Below are positions 50,742-60,211 of a stretch of DNA of 64,000 nt, one piece after another. Every line of letters starts with the position of its first letter. The first letter of the stretch is position 1. The translations under genes were made by a program, and so were the position numbers. Origin of the DNA: Paenibacillus pinistramenti (lineage in GTDB: Bacteria > Bacillota > Bacilli > Paenibacillales > Paenibacillaceae); the NCBI RefSeq assembly GCF_005869875.1, contig NZ_VAWG01000001.1, forward strand, positions 558,001-622,000, written 5' to 3'. The notes beneath the pieces are model-generated. The model worked only from the letters and a program-made list of their open reading frames with translations, did not search any database and was not told the origin of the DNA.

Positions 50742-52709
50742 TTACACAATCGGAAGGTTTGCTCCGTTTCTTAAGAGAACCGGAATCCGTTCCAAAGGCG
50801 CATCCATCATGATACTGCTGCCGCCCTGGAATGCTGCCCCAGTATAGGGATCCACCCAGTCCGCTCCCGCCGGCAAATATACGCTTCGGCTCCTGTCCCC
50901 TTCGTACAGAACCGGGGCGACGAGCAAATCCGGGCCGAACATAAACTGGTCTGCTGGATCCCATGCTTTCGCATCCTGGGGAAAGTCATAAAACAGCGGG
51001 CGCATCGGCGGCGTCCCCTTCTCATGGGCTTGCTGCATCAGCTCCGTAATATAAGGACGAAGGCGTTCTCTTAAATGCAAATAATCGGCCATAATTACAT
51101 AAGCCTCTTCCCCATAACTCCACACTTCATTCGGGCCGCCGCTGGCACACAGTCCTCCTCCGGCTGTACCGGCGGGCGCATTCCAGGGCAAACGGTCACC
51201 GTGAAGACGGAATACCGGACAGAAGGCGCCGTATTGAAACCAGCGTACAACAAGCTCCCGGAAAGAAGGATCGTCCGGATGGCCTCCATGAAAGCCCCCA
51301 ATATCCGTTGTCCACCAAGGAATCCCTGCGATCGCCATATTCAGTCCCGCAACCACCTGATAACGGAACACTTCAAAGGTAGAGGCAATATCCCCCGACC
51401 AGACAAGCGCACCGTACCGCTGGCTGCCCGCCCATGCTGTGCGGACAAGATTAATAATATTGGTCTGCCCTTCTGACTCCATTCCTTCAAAGAAGGTTTG
51501 GCTGTAGCGGCTTGGATAAATATTTCCGACCTGCTTGCTCGATCCGATATGATACCGGTAAATATCATGATCGTAGACGGTTAACTCAGGCTCCGCCTCG
51601 TCCAGCCAAAAGACCTTTATGCCGTAGTCATAATAATTTTTCTTGATAATGTTCCAAAGGAAGCGGCGTGCCTCCGGATTTGTCGCATCAAAGACAGCAT
51701 TTTGCCCGAGAAACTGGAATTGGGTACGGACACCCCGATCCGAACGAAGAAGGTAGCCCTTCTCCAGCATCTCCTGATAGTTATCGCTTTCCGTCTGAAC
51801 GGTCGGCCATACGGATACCATGAGCTCAATGCCCATCTCTTTCAATTCCTCAACCATCGCCTTTGGATCCGGCCAATATTCGAGATCAAAATTCCAATCC
51901 CCCTGGTTCGTCCAATGGAAGAAATCGATGACGATAACCGAGATCGGCAGATTCCTCCGCTTATATTCGCGCGCGACTTCCAGCAGCTCTGCCTGATTGC
52001 GGTAACGCAGCTTGCACTGCCAAAAGCCCATCGCATAATCCGGCATCATCGGTACCTTCCCCGCAGCTGAAGCATAAGCCTCCTCAATTTCCGCCGGCGT
52101 ATCACCTGCAGTCATCCAGTAATCAAGCTGCTTCGTAGACGGTGCGCACCACTCCGTGACATTCAGGTTAAAATTCGCCCGCCCGACAGCCGGGTTGTTC
52201 CACAAGAAGCCGTACCCCAGGCTGGATAGGACAAAAGGAACGCTGGACTGCGAATTCCGGTGCGTGAGCTCCAGCTGGCAGCCCTTGAGGTTCAGAAACG
52301 GCTGCTGGTATTGCCCCATACCAAAGAGCTTCTCAGCCGGATCGGATTCAAAACGAAGAGTCAAATAGTAATCGCTGCTGCCCGTATGGGCGGTAAGCTC
52401 CCTGCCTCCATATTTAAGCTGATAGGTGTACTCACTTTCCCGAAGCAGAATCTGGCCTTGTTGATTGAAAAAGGTTACCCGGCCGCCTCGTGTAACCTCG
52501 GCCTTTATTTTCCCATTCGTTATAGTTGCCTTGTCATCCCGAATATCAATGACCGGCTCAGACGGTGAAGCGGGCAGCAGCGCCCAGTCCTCATCTGCCA
52601 TTTCCGAATAAGAAGCACGCACACGCAGCGAATGGTCTCCCCATGGCTCAATCCACAGCTGTTCATGATCATACTCCCAGATCAACCGCGAGTTATGCGA
52701 ACGAAACAT
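50742..52709 (-). CDS. GH31 family alpha-glycosidase (alpha-xylosidase/alpha-glucosidase-like)
   Basis: The 655-residue protein has an N-terminal beta-sandwich (about 1-215), a TIM barrel (about 220-580) and C-terminal beta domains. The GH31 nucleophile is the Asp in VFWLDEAEPEL (near 370) and the acid/base the Asp in WSGDIAST (near 439); PWWTTDIGGF is also conserved. The WLDEAEPE form of the nucleophile motif is common in alpha-xylosidases. There is no signal peptide, so it acts on imported oligosaccharide. The start is ATG 52709, since CGGAGGTG lies 8 nt upstream; ATG 52739 lacks a site. Last gene of the third TCS-linked ABC operon. Confidence 0.88.
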   Translation of the reverse strand: MFRSHNSRLIWEYDHEQLWIEPWGDHSLRVRASYSEMADEDWALLPASPSEPVIDIRDDKATITNGKIKAEVTRGGRVTFFNQQGQILLRESEYTYQLKYGGRELTAHTGSSDYYLTLRFESDPAEKLFGMGQYQQPFLNLKGCQLELTHRNSQSSVPFVLSSLGYGFLWNNPAVGRANFNLNVTEWCAPSTKQLDYWMTAGDTPAEIEEAYASAAGKVPMMPDYAMGFWQCKLRYRNQAELLEVAREYKRRNLPISVIVIDFFHWTNQGDWNFDLEYWPDPKAMVEELKEMGIELMVSVWPTVQTESDNYQEMLEKGYLLRSDRGVRTQFQFLGQNAVFDATNPEARRFLWNIIKKNYYDYGIKVFWLDEAEPELTVYDHDIYRYHIGSSKQVGNIYPSRYSQTFFEGMESEGQTNIINLVRTAWAGSQRYGALVWSGDIASTFEVFRYQVVAGLNMAIAGIPWWTTDIGGFHGGHPDDPSFRELVVRWFQYGAFCPVFRLHGDRLPWNAPAGTAGGGLCASGGPNEVWSYGEEAYVIMADYLHLRERLRPYITELMQQAHEKGTPPMRPLFYDFPQDAKAWDPADQFMFGPDLLVAPVLYEGDRSRSVYLPAGADWVDPYTGAAFQGGSSIMMDAPLERIPVLLRNGANLPIV

Positions 52710-52759
52710 TGGCTGTTCACCTCCGTGATGGATATTCAAGATGATTATACATTGGACGT

Positions 52760-53656
52760 TTACCCCTTCACAGCGCCGACTGTAATTCCTGTAACGAAAT
52801 ACCGCTGCACAAACGGAAAAATAACAATCATTGGAGCCGTTGCAATAACCGTCATTGCCAGCTTAAAGGTTTCCTTAGGCGTATCCAGATTCGTTACATG
52901 CTGCGCCATTTGACCGGTCAAGTTGATGGAAGACAGCATTTTGTAGAGTAAATATTGAAGCGGCACCAGATCATCTTTATTCGTGAACATCATTGCTGTC
53001 CACCAATCGTTCCAGTAGGCAAGGATCATAAAGACCCCGATCGAGGCTAATGCAGGCTTGATCAGCGGCAGCACCATTTGCAGGAAGATGCGCAGGTCCC
53101 CTGCCCCGTCCATTTTTGCGGATTCAATTAAGGCTTCCGGTACCGACTCCTTGATAAAGCTGCGCAGAATTAAAATGTACATCACATTAAACATCGGTCC
53201 CAGGATCAGAACGGCATACGTATTGGACAGGTGAAGATTGCTGCTGACCCAAATGTAATAAGGGGCAAGTCCTCCGTTAAACAGGGTTGTGAAGAACAGA
53301 AAGAACGAGAGGCCGTTCCGGTATTTGATTTCTTTTCTGCTGATAACATAGGCGGTCATAGAAGAAATGAACAAAGACAACACTGTACCCACTACTGTTA
53401 TGATTATAGATACTTTAAAAGCAGACAGAATATCCTCCGGGTACCTGAAAATAAACTTGAAGGCGTCAAGCGAGAAATCGCGCGGCCAAAACCAGTAACC
53501 CTTGGCAAGAACCGAGCTTTCCGAGGAGAACGCGCCGGACAGAAGCACGATAAACGGAAGCAGACAGATCAGAGCGATTATGGATAATACCGTATAAGAA
53601 ACAGCAGTAAACATCGGCGAAGCATTTAATTTTCCTCTAGCCATCCTGTCAACCAT
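52760..53656 (-). CDS. LplC-type ABC transporter permease
   Basis: The 298-residue protein has six membrane segments and an EAA loop (IESAKMDGAGDLRIFLQMVLPLIKP). It pairs with the LplB-type permease 29 bp upstream. GGGGGTG lies 7 nt before the ATG. The operon (binding protein, two permeases, GH31) suggests an alpha-xylosyl or alpha-glucosyl oligosaccharide as ligand. Confidence 0.9.
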   Translation of the reverse strand: MVDRMARGKLNASPMFTAVSYTVLSIIALICLLPFIVLLSGAFSSESSVLAKGYWFWPRDFSLDAFKFIFRYPEDILSAFKVSIIITVVGTVLSLFISSMTAYVISRKEIKYRNGLSFFLFFTTLFNGGLAPYYIWVSSNLHLSNTYAVLILGPMFNVMYILILRSFIKESVPEALIESAKMDGAGDLRIFLQMVLPLIKPALASIGVFMILAYWNDWWTAMMFTNKDDLVPLQYLLYKMLSSINLTGQMAQHVTNLDTPKETFKLAMTVIATAPMIVIFPFVQRYFVTGITVGAVKG

Positions 53657-53685
53657 TCTCTTTCACCCCCAAGGAGATTGAATTT

Positions 53686-54675
53686 TTAAAATAACGCCTG
53701 GTCTTTGTCATAGCGCCGAACGATCCAGTTTGCCAGCAGAATGATGATTAGGGTAAGCACGGACTGATAGAAGCCGACGGAGCTGGCCATTCCAAAGTCT
53801 GCTGTGCCCATCAGGGAACGGAAAGCCAAAGTGTCGATAATATCCGTCGCATCCATTAAAGTGCCGTTATTCCCTATCAGCTGATAGAACATGTCGAATT
53901 CTCCCCGCATAATCCGGCCAAGACCAAGCAGAATCAGAATAACCATCGTTGGTTTGATCAGCGGCAGTGTGATTTTAGTGATTTTTTGGAACCGGGTCGC
54001 CCCGTCAATCGTTGCTGCCTCGTAGACCTCCTGGTCGATGCCGACAATGGCCGCTAAATAAAGCACACTCCCATATCCCACCCATTTCCAGACATAGAGG
54101 AACGGAAGCAGGAAATACCAATATCCCGTGTTGGAGTAAATATCTATAGCGCTGAGATGAAAATAGCCGAGAATCCGGCTCACGATGCCGTACTCATAAT
54201 TTAGAAAGTTATAGACAAAGGCGGACACTGTTACCCAAGAAATAAAATAAGGAAGAAACATGAAGGTCTGAGTGACTTTCTTAAACCATTTTTGCGTGAT
54301 TTCGGAGAGAAAAACAGCGGCAGCAATTGAGAAAATCGTATAAGCTGCCAGGAAGATTACGTTATATACAATCGTATTGCGGGTGACGAGCCATGCCTTC
54401 CCGGATTGAAAGAAATAATCGAAATTATCGAATCCGACCCAGGGGCTTCCGAAGATGCCGTCCCGGATATTAAACTCTTTGAAAGCCATGACGATTCCAG
54501 CCATAGGGATGTAGGAGAAAATCATATAATAAACAGCCACAGGGACAAACATGGCGTACAGCAGCCAGTGGCGGCGAAGCTCGCAAAGCACTCCTTTACT
54601 TGGACTTGAAAGTCTCCTTCTCTTGACTGCGGCAGCCGCATGTCTGGATTCCATTTTTGTCGACAAATGCCTCAC
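53686..54675 (-). CDS. LplB-type ABC transporter permease
   Basis: The 329-residue protein has a basic N-terminal extension (about 35 residues), six membrane segments, the FSYIPMAGIVMAFKEFNIRDGIFGSPWVGF segment typical of LplB proteins (split by a helix end) and an EAA loop (YEAATIDGATRFQKITKITLP). It is part of the same importer as 52760 and 54771. Confidence 0.9.
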   Translation of the reverse strand: MRHLSTKMESRHAAAAVKRRRLSSPSKGVLCELRRHWLLYAMFVPVAVYYMIFSYIPMAGIVMAFKEFNIRDGIFGSPWVGFDNFDYFFQSGKAWLVTRNTIVYNVIFLAAYTIFSIAAAVFLSEITQKWFKKVTQTFMFLPYFISWVTVSAFVYNFLNYEYGIVSRILGYFHLSAIDIYSNTGYWYFLLPFLYVWKWVGYGSVLYLAAIVGIDQEVYEAATIDGATRFQKITKITLPLIKPTMVILILLGLGRIMRGEFDMFYQLIGNNGTLMDATDIIDTLAFRSLMGTADFGMASSVGFYQSVLTLIIILLANWIVRRYDKDQALF

Positions 54676-54770
54676 ATCCTTCTTGTTAGTAAGCCCACGG
54701 TTAAAGAAAAAGGGGCGGCCGCGGATTAAACGACTCTCCCCCTTCTCATTTCGTCACTTAGCTGCTGCGC

Positions 54771-56417
54771 TTATTTCGCTTTGCTCTTTAAATATTCGGA
54801 CGCCTGAGCTTCCAACTCGGTCTTAACCTTGCTGATCCCTGCTGCATTCATCTTCGACACCAAGGTATCAAAGGCAGCGTCGACATCCTTAACCGAACCA
54901 ACGGTCAGCGGCAGGAAATACTGGGATGCAACGTTCTTCAAATTGGCTTCCTGACCCTTTACCTTATCTGAATTAAAGGCAAATTCCGAGAATGTAGCAG
55001 GAACCAGATAATCCTTGGTTTTGTTGTAGAGCTCCAGATAGTTCGCTGTCCAGTCCGCACTTGGCTTCAGATAGTCCTTATCTACAAACCAAAAGCCTGC
55101 AGCGTCAGGAGGATAGGTGTTGGTGTCTGTGGTCACACCCTGCGGCAGCGTTAATTTGCCGTCCGAAGTAAATTCATAGTTCTTGCCTTCAATTCCATAG
55201 TAATCCAGATGAACGTAAGACTCATCCTCCATGATGAGATCCAGAGCCTCCATCGTGCGTTCCGGATTTTTGGAGCCAGCCGCTATGGCCACACCATTAT
55301 TCAGCCAGCTGTTCGCAATCGCATGACCGGACGGGGACAGCTGAGGGAACACGTAAGTATCAATCCCTTTCGCTGTGGCCGCAGCCAGAGTCGCCTGAAT
55401 ATCAATGGAGTTCCCGAACGCTACGCCCGATTTGCCATCGGCAAAGTTATCCTTGGAACGGGTTTTGTTGGAATATGGGTTCTTGTTCACATAACCCTTG
55501 TCATACCAGTCCTTCATAATTCCGGCTGCATACTTGAAGGCGCTTTGCACCGGTTCTTCCGTAATACTGAGCACTTTCCCCGCCGGATCTTCCCAGTCGG
55601 TATAGACGCCCACTGACATCGGATCCCCGGAATCCATTGGAGCGGATGAATAGGCGAATTTCTCATTCACCAGATAGTCGAACGGAGTCGGCAGGTCATA
55701 TTGGGAATCCAGATTGAGCGGGATCATATCCGGGTAGTCCTTCTTGATTTCAGCAAAATACGGCTCCAGCTCAGAGAATTTGGTGACCTCCTTCAGACCC
55801 GCTTTATCCATAACATCTTTGCGGAGCACAAATAAGTTCACTTTACGGTCGGGAGTGGTCGTTGGAATCATGTACTGCTTGCCGTTAACCTCTGCTGCTT
55901 TGTAGGCGGCTGCATTTTGTTTGGCATAATATTTAGGCATGTAGGTTTTGAACATGTTCTCATCCAGCGGCAGGAAGGCATTTTTAGTTGCTTCAGCTAC
56001 ATAGAAGTTCCAGTCCGCGGCGAAGACAAAGTCTACATCTTCCCCGGAGGCGAGCACAAGCGGATACTTGGAGGCGACATCGCCCCAGCCGATATAATTC
56101 AGCTCCAAAGTGGCGTTAATGTCTTTCTTCAACTTGTCGTTCAGCTGATCAAGCACTTCAGGCATTCCTTTCGGCTGATCGCCAAGCAGATAACCGACAA
56201 TCTTAACCTCCTTGGAATGATCGACCTTGGTCTCTTGCGAAGCGTTTGAAGACCCTGCAGAGGAATTCGAGCTTGAGCTGGCGGTGTTCCCGGATTTTCC
56301 CGAATTGCTGGAATTGCTGGAATTGCCAGAACCCCCGCCGCCGCACGCCGACAGCAGCAATACGCTTGAAAGGAGCAGCGCAGAAAGAGCAAACCCTCGT
56401 TTCTTTAATCTGATCAA
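54771..56417 (-). CDS. LplA-type ABC transporter solute-binding lipoprotein
   Basis: The 548-residue protein has a lipoprotein signal (LLSAC, Cys25), a Ser/Asn-rich linker (about 28-65) and a long solute-binding domain of the LplA type (VKIVGYLLGDQPKGMPEVLDQL onward, DVDFVFAADWNFYVAEA). The start is TTG 56417 with GGGAGG upstream. A cre-like box at 56457 and the YesN/YesM genes 138 bp upstream suggest dual control: induction by the two-component system and glucose repression. Confidence 0.9.
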   Translation of the reverse strand: MIRLKKRGFALSALLLSSVLLLSACGGGGSGNSSNSSNSGKSGNTASSSSNSSAGSSNASQETKVDHSKEVKIVGYLLGDQPKGMPEVLDQLNDKLKKDINATLELNYIGWGDVASKYPLVLASGEDVDFVFAADWNFYVAEATKNAFLPLDENMFKTYMPKYYAKQNAAAYKAAEVNGKQYMIPTTTPDRKVNLFVLRKDVMDKAGLKEVTKFSELEPYFAEIKKDYPDMIPLNLDSQYDLPTPFDYLVNEKFAYSSAPMDSGDPMSVGVYTDWEDPAGKVLSITEEPVQSAFKYAAGIMKDWYDKGYVNKNPYSNKTRSKDNFADGKSGVAFGNSIDIQATLAAATAKGIDTYVFPQLSPSGHAIANSWLNNGVAIAAGSKNPERTMEALDLIMEDESYVHLDYYGIEGKNYEFTSDGKLTLPQGVTTDTNTYPPDAAGFWFVDKDYLKPSADWTANYLELYNKTKDYLVPATFSEFAFNSDKVKGQEANLKNVASQYFLPLTVGSVKDVDAAFDTLVSKMNAAGISKVKTELEAQASEYLKSKAK

Positions 56418-56456
56418 TCAGACAACCTCCCTTGAATTTCAATTCTGTCGCACATT

Positions 56457-56470
56457 TTAAAACGCTTTCA
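56457..56470 (-). promoter_or_regulatory. cre-like box before the third binding-protein gene
   Basis: On the minus strand TGAAAGCGTTTTAA matches the CcpA cre consensus at 13 of 14 positions, 40 bp before the start codon. Confidence 0.6.
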
Positions 56471-56555
56471 ATTTATTGAATTGCTTTATATTTGCATTGT
56501 ACCGCCCTGCCCTCCGGCTAAGGAATCGGTTAAAATTACGATCTGCTTCGATTTC

Positions 56556-58370
56556 CTAAGGTGCTTCTCCCTCTTCATTCTCCTTTCTCTGCTCCGGAAG
56601 CTTCAGCAGCACCAGAGTCCCTTCTCCCGGTTCGCTTCTGAATTCCATACCATACGGCGTTCCAAACGATAAACGGATGCGTTCCTCCACATTCCTTAAT
56701 CCGTAGCCTCCCCGGGTCTTCTTGATCGGCCCAACAAACAAGCTTTTCAGTGTGCTTTGGCTCATGCCGACGCCGTCGTCCTCTACCTCAATGATCAGCA
56801 TTCCGCCCTCTGTTCTCGCACGGATGCTGATGGTCCCTGTCTCGGATTCCGTTTCCATAATGCCGTGAACGATTGCATTCTCAACAATCGGCTGAAGAAT
56901 GATTTTTGGAACAATACAGGACTGAATTTCCCGGCTGACCTCGAGATCCAGGCGAACGCTGTCATTAAACCGCATATTGTGAATTTGAACATAAGCCTCA
57001 ACATGTTTGAGTTCATTTTCCAGAGTTACAAGATCATGACCGTTTGACAGACTAAGCCGGTAGAAGACCGCCAGCTCCTCCACAACCCTGGAAATTTCGC
57101 GGGAACCTGCGTGCAGAGCCATCACATTGATCAGATTAAGCGTGTTATAGAGAAAATGCGGATTGATCTGCGCTTGAAGCGCTTTCAGCTCTTTATCCTT
57201 TAATTCTTGTCCCAGCGTGTACTTATCGTCCATTAACTGTGAAATATTGGTCATCATGCCGTTAAAGTTCCGGGACAGCTCCCCGATTTCATCCTCGCTG
57301 GTCGGAAGCGTTTCAATCTGGAACTGGCCATATTTCGCCTTTCTGACCTGGGAGATCAGCAGCCTGAGCCGCCGGGTCGCCGACCCTGCTACCAGATAAG
57401 AAAGAATGAGGGCAAGAGGGACGATCAGCAGGAAGATGAGTATAATCCGGTTGCGGATTTTGTTGCTGGAAGCAAGAATGTCTTTGTAGGGAACCAACAA
57501 AGCCACGGTCATGTCCGTATGCGGAATGGCTTGAAGCCCGAATACAACCCGCTGGTTCTGAAAGCGCAATTGTTCGTTCCAGTAAATGTCTTCAGCGTCC
57601 TCTGAAGTACGCCCCCTCAGCAGCTCTTTTAATTCTTCGCTCGTAATCGTGAATTCGTCTGAAGTTCCCAGCACGTCCATTCGTTCGTTAAATAAAACGG
57701 TTCTAGTGTGCGGAGTAATGACTGCGTGATTAAGAACAGACTGCATCGCCTCTGACTTAATCTGTGCCCGGACAATTCCGTCAAAATTCTGGATATTATG
57801 ACTGTTGGGTATTTTGCGGATGACGGTAATATTATGGACTTGGTCAGCGGCCTCCCCATCTATGGCGGACGAAGGCAGCCAGGCGCTCGCGGAATAAGAT
57901 TGGCTGAACTGCTTAAACCAAAGACTCGATTCAATCTTGCCCATATTTAGATAGTCCGGGCTGTCCGCTGCTTTCCCAAGGCCTTCCTTCATGTACAGCT
58001 GCAGCGTCGAAATATCCTCGTTATTTCGGAATTGATTCAGCACTTTAGCCAGCTTATTGGCATCCGTCCCCCAAAGGTTGACATCCGCATAGACGGAGGC
58101 GTCTGTGTTGACGTTAGTCTGGACCAGATCATTAAAGGCCACAAAATTCAAGACTTCCGTGATCGACTGGGATTTGTATTCCAGGTATGATTTGGTCTCA
58201 TCCAAGATCTTGTGGACCGAGAACATCATCTGTGCTTTATTTTCACGCTGGGTAAGGGTAAGATGAATGGCCAGAAGCAAAATAAAGGGCAGGCAGGTAA
58301 CAACCAAGTAGCTGAGGAACAGCTTGCTGCGAATATTCCATCTGCGTAAATTCAATCTGAAAGGGTTCAT
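56556..58370 (-). CDS. yesM: YesM-type sensor histidine kinase
   Basis: The 604-residue protein has a membrane segment near 17-35, a large extracellular sensor domain (about 36-290), a second membrane segment near 300-320, HAMP (about 322-375), the His_kinase motif with phospho-acceptor His in QAQINPHFLYNTLN (near 402) and a HATPase domain (VENAIVHG, VEDDGVGM, GGYGLRNVEERI). The LytS/YesM family senses extracellular sugars, often through a binding protein. The start codon overlaps the stop of the YesN-type gene by 4 nt, so translation is coupled. Confidence 0.9.
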   Translation of the reverse strand: MNPFRLNLRRWNIRSKLFLSYLVVTCLPFILLLAIHLTLTQRENKAQMMFSVHKILDETKSYLEYKSQSITEVLNFVAFNDLVQTNVNTDASVYADVNLWGTDANKLAKVLNQFRNNEDISTLQLYMKEGLGKAADSPDYLNMGKIESSLWFKQFSQSYSASAWLPSSAIDGEAADQVHNITVIRKIPNSHNIQNFDGIVRAQIKSEAMQSVLNHAVITPHTRTVLFNERMDVLGTSDEFTITSEELKELLRGRTSEDAEDIYWNEQLRFQNQRVVFGLQAIPHTDMTVALLVPYKDILASSNKIRNRIILIFLLIVPLALILSYLVAGSATRRLRLLISQVRKAKYGQFQIETLPTSEDEIGELSRNFNGMMTNISQLMDDKYTLGQELKDKELKALQAQINPHFLYNTLNLINVMALHAGSREISRVVEELAVFYRLSLSNGHDLVTLENELKHVEAYVQIHNMRFNDSVRLDLEVSREIQSCIVPKIILQPIVENAIVHGIMETESETGTISIRARTEGGMLIIEVEDDGVGMSQSTLKSLFVGPIKKTRGGYGLRNVEERIRLSFGTPYGMEFRSEPGEGTLVLLKLPEQRKENEEGEAP

Positions 58371-59965
58371 TTCGCGATCCTTTCACGGTATTCAGAAGGC
58401 GTGCATCCGGCATACCGTTTGAAGAATGTGGCAAAATAATTCGCATCCGTAAAGCCTAGGTTAACGGCTATTTCATAAAGCTTAAGGTCCCGGTCGCGCA
58501 GCAGCTCCCTGGCTTTCTCCAGCCTTGTCTCATTGATGAATTCCTTGAGCGTCTGAGCGCGCTGTTTTTTGAAATAGGAGCAAAGATAAGTTTCGCTGAG
58601 GTTCACATGATCTGCGATGGTTTTGATGGCGAAGCCCTTTTCGTGAAAGTGAGAATGAATATATCGAATAATTTCTCTCATTTTTCCAGGCATGCAGGCC
58701 TGATGGGCGGGAGGGTCTTCCAGCGGAGCCAAGAACGAGAGAACGAAAGACTCCAGTCTGGATAACGATGAAATCGAATCAATTTCGCGCCATATATATC
58801 TGCGTTCCGTTTCTTCGGTCTGCTCCGTTATCCCCTGCAGCGCGGCCGTCTCCAGGATGGCTAATAAAATTTGAAAATAGGTATCCTTAACCCGGGCCGT
58901 ATTGCGGTCCCTGCTAAGCAGCGCCTTCCGGGTATGCTGTTGAATCCGTGTCCTTACAGCAGCCATTTCTCCGCGCCGTAATTCATCCCGCAGCTGGCGG
59001 ACCTCCTCCCAATCTGTCTCCAACAGGCCAAACTGCATATCTGGCTGATAGAATAAGGGGGAAGGATGTTCCCGGTAGAACTGCATAATCCCCGCCTTAA
59101 GCGCCTTCTCATAGGAAGCTGGAAGCTCCTTGCGGGTATGCGCCGTTTCCCCTATTCCGAAGTGCATTTGAATGTTCGGGTCTGCAAGCCTTAGCAGCTC
59201 TTCAGCGAGATGATCAATTACCTCTTTGTGCTTGCGGTAGGTTCCGTCAAAGTCGCCTGGCAGGATGAAGATGAGCCAATTCTGAGAATCAAAGCCGAAG
59301 ATGGCTCCGCCTGTTTGCTCTGGAGGAAGCAGGTTAATCTCCTGCAGCATGCGTTCCTGTACACCGGATGGATCCTGTGGAATTAAGGAAGCATTCCAGT
59401 GCAGGGAAGCTGCTCCCACTGTATAAGGGCCGCTTAAAGGGAGCAAGAAGGTTTCCCTGCTTAGAAGAGCCTGTTCAATATGTGCAGACTGCGGGTGCTG
59501 GATAAGCTTCCGGACCATTTCCTGCCTGAGAAAAGGAAGACTTCGATCCGCATGCTCCTGCAGACGGCGCTTTTCCAATTCCATTCGCTCCTCTTCTCTG
59601 CACAGCAGCATGGCATCTTCAATAGCCTGGCGGACTTCATTCAGGACAATCGGTTTTTCAATATAGGTCAGTGCCTTAAGGTGAATCGCCGATTTCAGGT
59701 ATTCCTTGTCTAAATAGCCGCTGAGAAAAATAATGATCGCCTTGGGCGCGATTTTGCGGTACTCTTGGGCAAATGAAATACCGTCCATCTTGGGCATCTT
59801 GACATCACACAGTACGATTTCAGGTTTCATATCACTGGCAATTTCGAGGCCGTTCTGCCCGTTTCTTGCCGTCTCCACCTGGTCAATGCCTAGTTCGTCC
59901 CACGGAACAAAATCTTTCAGAAAATCACGGGTACGCTCCTCATCGTCAATGATCAATACTTTCAT
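58367..59965 (-). CDS. yesN: YesN-type response regulator with AraC output domain
   Basis: The 532-residue protein has a receiver domain (about 1-120) with phospho-acceptor Asp in IVLCDVKMPKMDG (residue 54) and Lys in TYIEKPI near 104, a long central region (about 130-420) and an AraC double HTH (about 430-530; IKTIADHVNLSETYLCSYFKK and GFTDANYFATFFKRYAGCTPSEYRE). It is the output half of the pair with the kinase at 56556 and the likely activator of the binding-protein/permease/GH31 operon downstream. Confidence 0.9.
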   Translation of the reverse strand: MKVLIIDDEERTRDFLKDFVPWDELGIDQVETARNGQNGLEIASDMKPEIVLCDVKMPKMDGISFAQEYRKIAPKAIIIFLSGYLDKEYLKSAIHLKALTYIEKPIVLNEVRQAIEDAMLLCREEERMELEKRRLQEHADRSLPFLRQEMVRKLIQHPQSAHIEQALLSRETFLLPLSGPYTVGAASLHWNASLIPQDPSGVQERMLQEINLLPPEQTGGAIFGFDSQNWLIFILPGDFDGTYRKHKEVIDHLAEELLRLADPNIQMHFGIGETAHTRKELPASYEKALKAGIMQFYREHPSPLFYQPDMQFGLLETDWEEVRQLRDELRRGEMAAVRTRIQQHTRKALLSRDRNTARVKDTYFQILLAILETAALQGITEQTEETERRYIWREIDSISSLSRLESFVLSFLAPLEDPPAHQACMPGKMREIIRYIHSHFHEKGFAIKTIADHVNLSETYLCSYFKKQRAQTLKEFINETRLEKARELLRDRDLKLYEIAVNLGFTDANYFATFFKRYAGCTPSEYRERIAK

Positions 59966-60071
59966 GCTGCCTGACCTCCTTTATCGAACATCTCCTCTTT
60001 CTCTCCATTATAAGGAATAACTGGGTTTTGATAAGCTTGGATATTCCATTTCTAACCATCCGGATAAACAC

Positions 60072-60113
60072 ACAAGAACTGAGTCTGCCTGCAGGGACAG
60101 AGTTCAGTTCTTG
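60072..60113 (-). terminator. Intrinsic terminator after the GH35 gene
   Basis: CAAGAACTGA and TCAGTTCTTG with inner CTG/CAG pairs form a long stem about 100 bp after the GH35 stop codon. The U tract is interrupted (TGTGTTT). Confidence 0.6.
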
Positions 60114-60211
60114 TTCTCATGGGGTTCCTATGCTGGTAAATTACATGGTGCCTGGATCCGATTTCCTTTGAATTTTTATTTCCGTTTCAGAAACCTTTCT
60201 TTCGAAAATTT

